DNA of 64,000 nt from Lepus europaeus (lineage: Eukaryota > Chordata > Mammalia > Lagomorpha > Leporidae), in NCBI RefSeq assembly GCF_033115175.1, contig NC_084837.1:90640499-90704498 (forward strand), written 5' to 3'. The translations under genes were made by a program, and so were the position numbers. This document shows, one piece after another, positions 1 through 9,770 of the stretch. The notes under the pieces were generated by a model that saw nothing but the letters and a program-made list of their open reading frames with translations, made no database searches and was not told the DNA's origin. Position 1 is the first letter of the stretch. Each line of letters begins with the position of its first letter.

Positions 1-981
1 GCATTGGTACATGCCACCTTGATGGGATTGTATTGGAATCCCCTGGCACGATTCTAACTCTATTATTCGGGGCAAGTCCGATTTTGCATGTCCCCAATTG
101 TATATCTCCTCCCTCTCTTTTTCTCATTCTTATATTTAACCGGGATCACTTTTCAGTTAAGATTTAAACACCTAAGAATAGTTGTGTGTTAATTACAGAG
201 TTCAAGCATTAGTACTAGAACAAAAAAAAATACTAAGATGGATAAAGTATTACATTGTACATCAACAGTCAGCACAAGATCTGATCAAGTCACTGTTTCT
301 CATAGTGTCCATTTCACTTCCACAGGTTTCCCCTTTGGTGCTCAGTTAGTTGTCACCAATCAGGGAAAACAAATGATATTTGTCTCTTTGGGACTGGCTT
401 AATTCACTCAGCATGATGTTTTCCAGATTGCTCCATCTTGTTGCAAATGACCGGGTTTCATTGTTTTTGACTGCTGTATAGTATTCTATAGAGTACATGT
501 CCCATAGTTTCTTTATCCAGTCTACTGTTGATGGGCATTGGGTTGGTTCCAGGTATTAGCTATTGTGAACTGAGCTGCAATAAACATTAATGTGCAGATG
601 GCTTTTTTGTTTGCCAATTTAATTTCCTTTGGGTAAATTCCAAGGAGTGGGATGGCTGGGTTGAATGGTAGGGTTATATTCAGGTTTCTGAGGAATCTCC
701 AGACTGACTTCCATAGTGGCTTAACCAGTTTTCATTCCCATCAACAGTGGGTTAGTGTCCCTTTTTCCCCACATCCTCTCCAGCATCTATTGTTGGTAGA
801 TTTCTGAATGTGAGCCATTCTAACCGGGGTGAGGTGAAACCTCATTGTGGTTTTGATTTGCATTTCTCTGATTGCTAGTTAGTGATCTTGAACATTTTTT
901 CATGTGTCTGCTGGCCATTTGGATTTCCTCTTTGGAAAGATGTCTGTTGAGGTCTTTGGCCCATCTCTTAAGTGGATTAGT
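1..981 (-). mobile_element. L1 fragment, inverted half of a twin-primed insertion
   Basis: This is antisense L1 sequence. Its complement matches the ORF2 C-terminal region and 3'UTR seen in sense at about 2975-3830. The right end is inside ORF2 and the left end of the window is already in the 3'UTR. At about 981 the sequence switches abruptly to sense L1 3'UTR. That arrangement, an inverted 5' piece followed by a direct 3' piece ending in poly(A), is what twin priming during L1 insertion produces. The left boundary and left TSD lie outside the window. No open frame survives. Confidence 0.85.
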
Positions 982-1767
982 ACTGTGGCCTCAGAATCAG
1001 CCCTTAAGGCATTTGGATCTGGCTGAAGAGCCTATGAGAGTATTTTAGGCGTGAAAAGCCAAGACACTCTGGAAAAAAAAAAGAAGAAGAAGGAAGAAGG
1101 AAGAAGAAGACCTAAATGAAGGATCTCAGCGAGTGTGATCCCAGTGGAAAGAACGGGGCCATCAAGGTAGGAGGTACCTTTCTCTGAAGGGAGGAGAGAA
1201 CTTCCACTTTGACTATGACCCTGTCGGAATAAGATCGAAGTTGGTGAACCCTAAAGGCTTCCATAGCCTCGGCAACCCATGACTAGAGCCTAGGGAGATT
1301 ACTGACACCATAAACAAGAGTGTTAAATTGTTAAATCAACATCAAGAGTCACTGTGTATTTACGTCCCATGTGGGATCTGTCCTTAATGGGTTGTCCAAT
1401 GTGAAGTAATGATATAGCTAGTACTGAAACAGTATTTTTATACTTTGTGTTTACGTGTGGGTGCAAACTGATGAAATCTTTACTTAGTATATACTGAATC
1501 GATCTTCTGTATATAAAGATAATTGAAAATGAAAAAAAAAAAAAACCTTGGTGTTAAATTGGAAATTACATAGAAAATTAATCAATTTTTTAAAAAAATA
1601 TCATGTAGGATCTCTGTCATTAATATGCTGTACACTGTTATTTAATGCTATACTCCAACAATATTTTTTCACTTTGTGTTGCTATGTGAGGACAAACTGT
1701 TGAAATCTTTATATATACTAAACTGATTTTCTGTATATAAAGAGAATTGAAAATGAAAAAAAAAAAA
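982..1767 (+). mobile_element. L1 3'UTR, direct half of the twin-primed insertion
   Basis: Sense L1 3'UTR starting at the same module found at about 4014 in the next element. It contains both halves of the leporid 3'UTR (the two 'ctgtatataaag' modules near 1508 and 1732) and ends in 12 A's at 1756-1767. A short GA-rich tract (AAGAAGAAGG-like, about 1073-1110) lies inside. The A-tail served as the landing site for the next composite insertion. Confidence 0.85.
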
Positions 1768-1771
1768 TCCC

Positions 1772-2288
1772 GGGGGGCCGAGAGCGCCGGGCGCTCGCCG
1801 CTCGCTCTCTCCCCGCCGTGCGCTCGTCGCCCGTCTGGGCCCGAGCCAGGCGATGAGGTGGGAGGCGCCAGAAGCCACTTAGCTACCGCCACCCGCCCAA
1901 TGCAGCAGTCGCTCGCTCACAATGCAGCACTGAGGCGGCGGCGCGGCGCAGGCTGCAGCGCGGCCGGGGGCAGCCGACCCGGGCGGGCGGCCTCGGCGCC
2001 CCGGGCGTGAGCAGCGGCGCGCGTCGGGCGAGGCGGGCTGGCGGTGGCACCATGCGGGCGGCGGCGGGGCCCTTCCTGCTGCTCTGCGCCCTGGGGACCT
2101 GCCCCGTGGCGCGCTGCGGCCGGGCAGGGGACGCCTCGCTGGCGGGGCTGGAGAGGAGGAAGGAAAACCGCTTCCTGGAGCGCCAGAGCACCGTGCCCCT
2201 GCGCCTCGTCTACCGCGCGGGCGGCGGGGACGAAACTCGCCACGACGAGCTGGACACGCGGGTGCGGGGCCACCCCGGCGGCCGGCAG
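1772..2288 (+). pseudogene. ADAM22: ADAM22 first coding segment, retrocopied fragment
   Basis: GC- and CpG-rich sequence with a 280-bp leader, then an ATG at 2052 in good context (GCACCATGC). It opens 79 codons that match the ADAM22 N-terminus: a leucine-rich signal peptide (residues 1-22, core [11 protein letters not shown]), then the start of the prodomain with [18 protein letters not shown] and DTRVRG. Homology stops after the Gln codon CAG at 2286-2288, which looks like an exon end. L1 follows directly and the frame stops at 2292. ADAM22 is a catalytically inactive neuronal ADAM that binds LGI1. None of its metalloprotease-like, disintegrin or membrane regions are here, so this copy cannot make it. 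The intact frame and retained CpGs suggest a fairly recent insertion. In human ADAM22 is on chromosome 7 and SPESP1 on chromosome 15, so this is not the parental locus if synteny holds. Confidence 0.85.
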
Positions 2289-4615
2289 AAATGATGCTGA
2301 AATTCATATGGAGACACAGGAGACCTCGAATAGCTAAAGCAATCTTGTACAACAAAAACAAAGCCAGGGGCATCACAATACCAGATCTTAGGACATACTA
2401 CAGGGCAGTAGTTATCAAAACAGCATGGTACTGGTACAGAAACAGATGGATAGACCAATGGAACAGAATAGAAACACCAGAAATCAATCCAAACATCTAC
2501 AGCCAACTTACATTTGATCAAGGATCCAAAACCAATCCCTGGAGTAAGGACAGTCTATTCAATAAATGGTGCTGGGAAAACTGGATTTCCACGTGCAGAA
2601 TCATGAAGCAAGATCCCTACCTTTCACCTTACACAAAAATTCACTCAACATGGATTAAAGACTTAAATCTATGACCCGACACCATCAAATTATTAGAGAG
2701 CATTGCAGAAACCCTGCAAGATATAGGTACCGGTAAAGACTTCTTGGAAAATACCCCAGAAGCACAGGCAGTCAAAGCCAAAATTAACTATTGGGATTGC
2801 ATCAAATTGAGAAGTTTCTGTACTGCAAAAGAGATAGTCAGGAAAGTGAAGAGGCAACCAACAGAATGGGAAAAAATATTTGCAAACTATGCAACAGATA
2901 AAGGGTTGATAACCAGAATCTACAAAGAAATCAAGAAACTATACAACATCAAAACAAACAACCCACTTAAGAGATGGGCCAAGGACCTCAGTAGACATTT
3001 TTCGAAAGAGGAAATCCAAATGGCCAACAGACACATGAAAAATGTTCAAGATCACTAGCAATCAGGGAAATGCAAATCAAAACCACAATGAGGTTTCACC
3101 TCACCCCGGTGAGAATGGCTCACATTCAGAAATCTACCAACAATAGATGCTGGAGAGGATGTGGGGAAAAAGGGACACTAACCCACTGTTGGTGGGAATG
3201 CAAACTGGTTAAGCCACTATGGAAGTCAGTCTGGAGATTCCTCAGAAACCTGAATATAACCCTACCATACAACCCAGCCATACCACTCCTTGGAATTTAC
3301 CCAAAGGAAATTAAATTGGCAAACAAAAAAGCTGTCTGCACCTTAATGTTTATCACAGCTCAATTCACAATAGCTAAGACCTGGAACCAACCCAAATGCC
3401 CATCAACAGTAGACTGGATAAAGAAATTATGGGACATGTACTCCATAGAATACTATACAGCAGTCAAAAACAATGAAACCCAGTCATTTGCAACAAGATG
3501 GAGGAATCTGGAAAACATCATGCTGAGTGAATTAAGCCAGTCCCAAAGAGACAAATATCATTTGTTTTCCCTGATGGGCGACAACTAACTGAGCACCAAA
3601 GGGGAAACCGTTGAAGTGAAATGGACACTATGAGAAACATATATTATTCTTAGGTGTTTAAATTTTAACTGAAAAGTGATCCCTGTTAAATATAAGAGTG
3701 GGAAAGAGAGAGGGAGATGTACAATTTGGGGCATGCTCAATCAGACTTGCCCCAAATGGTGGAGTTAGAAACGTGCCAGGGGATTCCAATACAATCCCAT
3801 CAAGGTGGCATGTACCAATGCCATCTCACTAGTCCAAGTGATCAATTTCAGTTCACAATTCATCACACTGATAGGTTTAAGAGTCAAAAGGATCACACAA
3901 ACAAGACAAGTGTCTGCTAATACTAACTGATAGAATCAAAAAGGGAGAGAAGGATCCAACATGGGAAGTGGGATACACAGCAGACTCATAGAATGGCAGA
4001 TGTCCCAAACAACACTCTGGCCTCAGAATCAGCCCTGAAGGCATTCGGATCTGGCTGAAGAGCCCATGAGAGTATTTTAGGCATGAAAGCCAAGACACTC
4101 TGGAAAAAAAAAAAAAAAGAAGACCTAAATGAAACATCTCTGCGAGTAAGATCCCAGTGGAAAGAACAGGCCATCAAAGAAGGAGGTACCTTTCTCTGAA
4201 GGGAGGAGAGAACTTCCACTTTGACTATGACCCTGTCGGAATAAGATCAAAGTCAGCAAACCCTAAAGGCTTCCATAGCCTTGGAAACTCATATGACTAG
4301 AGCCTAGGGAGATTACTGACGCCATAAATAAGAGTGTCAAATTGTTAAATCAACAACAGGAATCATTGTGTACTTACGTCTCATGTCAGATCTGTCCTTA
4401 ATGTGTTGTCCAATGTGAATTAATGCTATAACTAGTACTGAAACAGTATTTTTACACCTTGTGTTTCTGTGTGGGTGCAAACTGATGAAATCTTTACTTA
4501 GTATATACTGAATCGATCTTCTGTATATAAAGATAATTGAAAATGAAAAAACTTGGTGTTAAATTGGAAATTGCATAGAAAATTAATCAATTATTTAAAA
4601 AATATCATGTAGGAT
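2289..4615 (+). mobile_element. L1 ORF2 C-terminal part and 3'UTR within the composite
   Basis: Starts at the ORF2 stretch 'aaatgatgctg', downstream of the reverse-transcriptase domain; the same stretch lies near 35396 in another L1. It continues through the ORF2 C-terminus in three broken open stretches (2291-2674, 2744-3058, 3070-3588) and the 3'UTR. The C-terminal cysteine-rich motif is visible around 3140-3210 ([18 protein letters not shown]). The 3'UTR breaks off at 4615, within the 'catgtagga' module, where the LTR begins. No endonuclease or polymerase domain is present, so it is non-autonomous. Confidence 0.85.
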
Positions 4616-4942
4616 TGTAGTGGAATGAGAAGGCCATGCCAAGGTGGCCACTGGCAAGCGAGCGTCAGTTAGTCAGGAATGGCTTTGAAACTGCCTAGCA
4701 ACAGGCTGTGATTGGATGGCTCTGGAAACTGCCTGGCGACAGGCTGTGATTGGATGGATTTGAAACTGCCTGGCGACAGGCTGTGATTGGATGGCTGTGG
4801 AAACTGCCTGGCAACAGGCTGTGATTGGTTGGGGTATGGACCGCCCCTTGACCAGATTGGCTGGTCTTGGCTATATAAGCTGTTGTACCAACTGTAATAA
4901 ACGAGTCTGCGGGCTGCTTGCCTCAAGCCTGCTTTCACCCGG
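4616..4942 (+). mobile_element. Endogenous retroviral LTR (U3-R) ending at its poly(A) site
   Basis: Begins with TG (TGTAGTGG) exactly where L1 3'UTR homology stops, as expected for an LTR inserted into that L1. It has a U3-like region with four tandem repeats, a TATA box (TATATAA, 4872-4878), AATAAA at 4896-4901 and a run of 21 A's starting at 4943. The U5 end is missing, which fits an RNA cleaved and polyadenylated in the LTR rather than a genomic LTR. Class and family were not determined. No retroviral genes accompany it. Confidence 0.72.
4679..4828 (+). repeat. Four tandem 37-38 bp repeats with inverted CCAAT boxes in the LTR U3
   Basis: Units start near 4679, 4716, 4754 and 4791 and share the core ACAGGCTGTGATTGG. 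The repeated ATTGG is an inverted CCAAT box (NF-Y type). Direct repeats of this kind are typical retroviral U3 enhancers. They sit 45-190 bp upstream of the TATA box at 4872. Confidence 0.8.
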
Positions 4943-4967
4943 AAAAAAAAAAAAAAAAAAAAATCCC

Positions 4968-5409
4968 AAATAGAGTCAGCAGGGGGCCTCTGCCTCAACC
5001 TGACAGCAGATTCCCCCCGGGCAGAGAAGAGCAAGCTGGGGAAATGAGGGCAAAGGGCTCCCTCTGCACCTGCTCCGGGCTTCTCTGGGTTGTCAACCTA
5101 ATGCAGACAAGAATCAGAGAGAGGGAGGCTCCCTGGAGAATCGTGGCATTCATTTGGGAGAGCCAGAGCATGGCAATGGAATTACCATGGCATCCCAGTG
5201 TCAATATACAATGCTAGAATAAACTATAGGAAGATTCAAGGAGGTTGAGGCAAAGGGAAGGTTTTAAAGGGAAAAATGAGGAGGAGGATTGCATCGAACG
5301 TTTTGAGACAATTATCTTTAGCCACAATGATTAGTAAGCAGAGGCATTAGTCTGAGATTGGACAGACCATCGATGGGCAGGTGTCCTTGCAGAAGTATCA
5401 TTTTGTGTG
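4968..5409. other. Unassigned sequence after the composite insertion
   Basis: No gene or familiar repeat recognised. It continues from the TSD of the composite. The left part is GC-moderate, and short open frames on both strands show no recognisable protein. Confidence 0.4.
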
Positions 5410-5705
5410 TGTGTAAATGTTGATTTATTTGAAAGGCAGAGTTAGAGAGAGACAGAGATTTTTCCATCCACTGGTTCACTCTCCAAATTGTCACCAACGG
5501 CTTGGGCTGGACCAGGCCAAAGCCAGGGGCCAGGGGCTTCTTCCCAGTCTTCCACATGGGTGCAAGGGGCCCAAATACTTGGGTCATCTTCCGCTGCTTT
5601 CCTAGGCTCATTAGCAGGGAGCTGGATGGGAAGAGGAGCAGCTGGGACTCAAACCAGCGCCCTTACAGGATGCTGGTGCTGCAGGCTGTGGCCTAAGGTT
5701 GTGGT
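5410..5705 (-). mobile_element. C-repeat SINE, antisense
   Basis: Antisense C repeat: the A-rich tail complement is at the left with a short GT run, then the GA-rich complement of the CT tract, a typical body (ttcactctccaaattg, aagccaggggcc) and the tRNA-like head complement near 5660-5700. Confidence 0.85.
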
Positions 5706-6099
5706 GTCCTCTGTGTAATGTGGTTCTGGTAGAGTCTTTTGTGATCATTAGTATCAGGTAATTACATCTAACAACCCTTTCTTCATAACCTCCTGGCTGC
5801 ACTGATTGGTTTTGTTAGGGTTGACACAAGTGACTTCGTTTTAACTCTGACCACTCCTGCTCCTGACTTCAGATCTGTCCGGCTCTGGCCAGCCATTGCA
5901 GTTATTTGGGGAATGAAGCAACCGATCAAAGACCGATCTCCCAGCAGGTTTTGGGATGGCATTCACAATCTTTGCGAAAAGATTAGTTGAGTCCAATCAT
6001 ATCCTTGGAAGGGGAAAACAGTAAGGGCAATTACTGAACTGGAATTACTACCAAACTTTCAGTAAACCCAACCATATTTATGTAACCACACGAGGCAAC
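5706..6099. other. Unassigned sequence
   Basis: No coding frame or known repeat recognised. The right end may include the tail of the adjacent CYCS retrocopy 3'UTR. Confidence 0.35.
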
Positions 6100-6590
6100 T
6101 TTATTTAAATCAGGACTGTCAAAGAAAAATATTCTGTCAGCCATTCATGAGAATTTAATTATGGTGCACATAAAAAAGTCATGAGACATTCCTGTTTTGT
6201 AATAAACAAGGCAGTTGCCAGTCATTACTCATTAGTATCATTTCTGAGATGAGCTATCGAGCCTGCCCTTTCATTCTTCTCTTGATGCCAGCGAGGATTA
6301 GTTTGGTTCCAGGATGTATTTCTTGGGATTCTCCAAATCCTCCATCAGAGGGTCCTCTCCCCAGGGGATGCGTTTGCTCTTGGTGGTGTCTGTGCAGGGG
6401 AAGCCAACAGCCTGACCTGTCTTCCGCCTAATCAGACCAGGGAGACTTGGTCCAGTCTTGTGCTTGCCTCCCTTTCCACATTTCTGAACAAAAATGTTCT
6501 TGCCGTGCTCGACAGCACCCATTTTTAACTCTTTCGTCGCTCTTATTTCAGAGGGCTGCACTGGGAAGCTGGACGTCCTGCTCGCCAAAG
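6100..6590 (-). pseudogene. CYCS: CYCS (cytochrome c) processed pseudogene
   Basis: Intronless antisense copy of somatic cytochrome c mRNA. The start codon complement is at 6520-6522 and the stop at 6225-6227. Readable blocks include [15 protein letters not shown] and LENPKKYI. Two lesions are clear. A deletion of about 21 bases after FVQKC removes the CxxCH haem-attachment motif, and a one-base shift after NPKKYI causes an early stop before the frame is regained near the end. Sequence left of the stop resembles the CYCS 3'UTR (poly-T run and 'ctcatgac' block). Functional cytochrome c carries electrons between complexes III and IV. This copy cannot bind haem covalently and is dead. A C repeat abuts its 5' end. 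Confidence 0.92.
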
Positions 6591-6890
6591 CAGTTTTTTT
6601 TTTTTTTTTAATGGTTTATTCATTTACGTGAAAGAGAGGCAGAGGGAGAGGGAGAGAAGGGAGGGATCTTCCAGTCTGCTGGTTCACTCCCCAAATGGCC
6701 ATAATGGCTGGGGTTGGGCCAGGCGGAAGCCAAGAGCTAGGAACTCTATCCAGGTCTCCCATGTGGGTGGCAGGGGCCCACGGACTCAGGCCATCAGCCA
6801 TTGGTTTCCCAGGTGCATTGACAGGAAGCTGGATTGGAAGCAGAGCAGCCGGGACTCCAATGACTCTGACAGGGGATGCTGGTGAGCAGC
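6591..6890 (-). mobile_element. C-repeat SINE, antisense
   Basis: Starts with a run of T's (tail complement) at 6593, then GA-rich sequence and a C-repeat body. The tRNA-like head is shortened near 6890. Confidence 0.85.
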
Positions 6891-7354
6891 TTCATAACTG
6901 GCGATGAATGAAACACCAGCAGCCCCCTCAGCCAGTTTTATTATTCTTTAAAAATTCCCTACAGTGTCGCCCTAGGGTAAGCCTGGGGCAGGCATGCCTT
7001 GTTCTTGGTAACCCCTCCCCAGTCTCTTACATTTTGCCAGTTTAAAGGTGAGCTGACCACTCACCCTGCCCACCCCATTTGGGCCTGTCGCAGCCAGGTC
7101 TCGCATCAACGGGGAACCTCACATTAAGAATTTCGATGTATCAGCTCTGTGGGGTCATCCCTGCAGTCATAGAGTTAGACCAACAGAAAGGAGGAGATGG
7201 TCACCTTACATTTTTTAACTTACGGGGTGTGTATTTTAATGTCCTTAAAAGTTCTGAAATTATTTTACGAATAGCATGAACATAATAAATTGCACATTTG
7301 AGGTGTTTTAAGTGGGTTACTTTGTTAAATGTAAACTTTAAGACATGCTACAAT
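6891..7354. other. Unassigned sequence
   Basis: No gene, RNA or clear repeat recognised. Short open frames only. Confidence 0.35.
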
Positions 7355-7535
7355 TTTTCAAAAACTTATTTTCATTTTTATTTGAGAGAGAGAGAGAAAG
7401 AAACAGAGAGACAGAGAGAGAATCTTGCAAACCCTGATTCACTCTCCCAAAGGGCTTGGTCAGGCCAAAGGCAGGAGCCTGAAGTAACATCTGGGTCTCC
7501 CATGGGGGTGGCAGGGCCACAGCGCTAGTCCCAAG
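7355..7535 (-). mobile_element. C-repeat SINE fragment, antisense
   Basis: GA-rich start, then a shortened body ('cccatgggggtggcaggg'). The head half is missing and the sequence passes into old L1. Confidence 0.7.
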
Positions 7536-8385
7536 CTGGCCTACTTTAAACTGACACATAATAATTGTACATCTCGTTGGAGTTCCATGTGATATTTTGA
7601 TACATGTATACAGTATGTACTGGTCAAATCAGGGTAATTAACATATCGTCACCTCAAACGTGTATGACTTCCTTGTATTGGGAACATTCAAAATCCTCTC
7701 TTCTAGCTGTTTTGAAACATGAATAAATGACTGCCAACCACAGTTGCCCCACTGTGCTATGAAACACTAGCACATCGTCCTCCTTAAAACTGTATTTGTT
7801 CTCATTAGTCCGCTGCTCTCCATCCCCTTCCCTGGTACCCGCCCAGCCTCGGGTAAGCACTGTTCTGCTCTCTGCTTCCAAGAGGTCCACGGTTTCCGCT
7901 TCCATGTATGAGTGAGAACACGCCACGTTTGTCTGCCTGTGCCTGGCTTAGCTTACTCTATTAGCATAGAGCTCCGTCTCTACTGCCATAGATGACAGGA
8001 CTGTGGTCTTTTTTACGACTGACTAATATTCCACTTGTGTACACGTTCCATATTTTTCTTATCCATTCATCCACCGACGGAAGCGTACGCTAATTCCCCG
8101 TCCCGGCTTTGTGAACACTGCTGCCGTGAGCAGAACCTCTTTGACAGACTGACTGCATTTCTCTTGGAACCAAACCCAGCAGTGGGATTGCTGGGTCACG
8201 TCGTATTTCTATGTTTAGCTTTTTGAAGAAGTTCTATTCTGTTTTCCATAATGGCTGTACTAATTTACATTCCAGCCAACAGTGTGTAAGAATTTCTCTT
8301 TCTCTGCATCCTCCCCAGAATTCGTTATTTTTTTTTTTTTAAATTATAGACATTTTAACTGGGGTGAGATGATAACTCATCATGG

Positions 8386-8704
8386 GTTTTTATTTATTTA
8401 TTTTGGGGGAAGAGAGAAAAAATCTGAGAGATCCCATCATTTGGTTCACCCCCCAAATGCCTACAACAGTGGGAACTGAGCCACGCTGAACCTGGGAGCC
8501 AGGCAGTGGGAACACAATCCGGCTCTCCCGTGTGAGTGACAAAAGCCCTACTATTAGAGACACAGCCGTTGCCCCCCAGGGTCTGCACTGGCGGGAAGCT
8601 GGAGTCAGGAACCGGCCGAGTCGTGAACGCAGGGACTCCAGTATGGGACGTGAATGGATGAACCTGCATCCAAACTACTAAAGTCAAATGCTTGGCCCTC
8701 ACTG
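8386..8704 (-). mobile_element. Diverged C-repeat SINE, antisense, in old L1
   Basis: Tail complement (tttatttatttatttt) at the left, then a decayed C-repeat body. L1 sequence resumes on the right at 'cactgtggtttggatttgca'. More diverged than its neighbours. Confidence 0.65.
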
Positions 8705-8871
8705 TGGTTTGGATTTGCATTTTGTGATGATTAGTGATGCTGGACATTTTTTAATGTCGTTGTTGACCATTTATACTTGATCATATGAGAAATGTCTATG
8801 TAGATCATTTACCCATTTTTAATCAGATTTTTTTTTTTTGCTGTTGAGTTGTTTGAGGTCCTTTTTAACTT

Positions 8872-9210
8872 TTTTTTTTTTTTAAAGATTCATTTATCTA
8901 TTTGAGAGGAAAAATTACATAAAGAGAGAGGGAGAAACAGAGAGAGAGGTCTTTTTTCCTCTGGTTCACTCTCCAAATGGCTGCAACAGCAGGAGCTGCG
9001 CTGATCCAAAGCCAGGAGCCAGGAGCTTCCTCTGGGTCTCCCATGTGGGTGCAGGGGCCCAAGGACTTGGACCATCTTCTACTGCTTTCCCAGGCCATAG
9101 CACAGAGCTGGATCAGAAGAGGAGCAGCTGGGACATGAACCAGCGCCCATATAGGATGCTGGCACCGCAGGTGGCGGCTTAACCTAGTAGGGCACTGGCA
9201 CGGCCCTGAG
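8872..9210 (-). mobile_element. C-repeat SINE, antisense, in old L1
   Basis: Full-length: T-run and 'aaagattcatttatc' tail complement, GA tract, body (gccaggagccaggagcttcc) and head complement ending 'cactggcacggccc'. Confidence 0.88.
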
Positions 9211-9345
9211 GTCCTTGTATGTCCTGGATATTTACCCCTTGGTGGACGACAGTCTACAGACATTTTCTCCCATTTAGAAGTTATCTCTCCACTCTGCTGA
9301 CAGGTTTCCTGTGCTGTGCAGAAGACTTGGGTCTGCATGGTTCCA

Positions 9346-9770
9346 TGGGTCTATTTTTGCCTTTTCTCTCTGTACGTCTGAAGCCTTGTCTGTCGATGCT
9401 GAGCTTGTCTGCACTGCGAGCAACAACGACCCTCTGGATTTGTGCGGAACTATGGAGTTCCCCAGGATGCAGGTCTGAACTCGAGCAGGGCCATCGAGGT
9501 AAACCAGGCGCTGCTCAGAGCGCAGTGCTCCCTGATCTAACAGGACGGGGGCTCTCCGCCTGGCTGCTCTGGAAACCTTTCCAGCGAGGCACAGAGTTCA
9601 CCTCCGCTTCGTGCTGAAGCAGGAACATTCAGCTGAGAATCAGGGAGTCCTCCCCATGCCCACTGTCCCCTTCTGCCCTGACCAATGCCCCTCTGACTCA
9701 AATAAAGCTCCGGTCAACAACAACACGTGCAAACCTGCAAGTCCTGGATATAAGTCTTAGGAGAGTGCTT
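9346..9770. other. Unassigned sequence with an AATAAA motif
   Basis: Between the old antisense L1 and the next sense L1. Holds AATAAA near 9701 followed by a short CAA-rich run, so it may be the 3' end of an old retroelement. Not identified. Confidence 0.35.

Larger units (their letters stand above)
1772..4963 (+). mobile_element. Composite retro-insertion: ADAM22 exon + L1 + LTR + poly(A)
   Basis: A 3.2 kb chimera bounded by a 16-bp TSD, twelve A's plus TCCC, at 1756-1771 and 4952-4967. In order it holds an ADAM22 5'UTR and first coding segment (1772-2288), L1 ORF2 C-terminal part and 3'UTR (2289-4615), and a retroviral LTR from its TG start to just past its AATAAA (4616-4942). An uninterrupted run of 21 A's follows. 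All parts share one orientation. The TSD brackets the whole unit, so it was inserted as one RNA copy by L1 machinery into the A-tail of the preceding L1. The simplest source is a transcript started at an ADAM22 promoter, joined to an L1, and polyadenylated in an LTR that had landed in that L1's 3'UTR. How ADAM22 and L1 were joined (splicing or recombination) is inference. Confidence 0.82.
7545..9345 (-). mobile_element. Ancient L1 (L1M-like), antisense, split by two C repeats
   Basis: Antisense 3'UTR and ORF2 end of an old mammalian L1. Landmarks in order are 'gatattttgatacatgtata', 'tgagtgagaaca', 'ttatccattcatccac', 'agtgggattgctggg', 'ccattttaactggggtgag' and 'tgtgctgtgcagaag'. L1 segments are 7545-8385, 8705-8871 and 9212-9345, and the gaps are C repeats. 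Heavily diverged and non-coding. Confidence 0.85.

Noticed and set aside
1772-2288. The genuine ADAM22 locus
   Set aside because: No splice donor or intron follows the coding segment, L1 flanks both sides, and a TSD and poly(A) enclose it.
1879-2376. 165-codon antisense frame over the ADAM22 fragment
   Set aside because: Arg/Pro/Ala-rich shadow of a GC-rich region. The sense strand explains the sequence.
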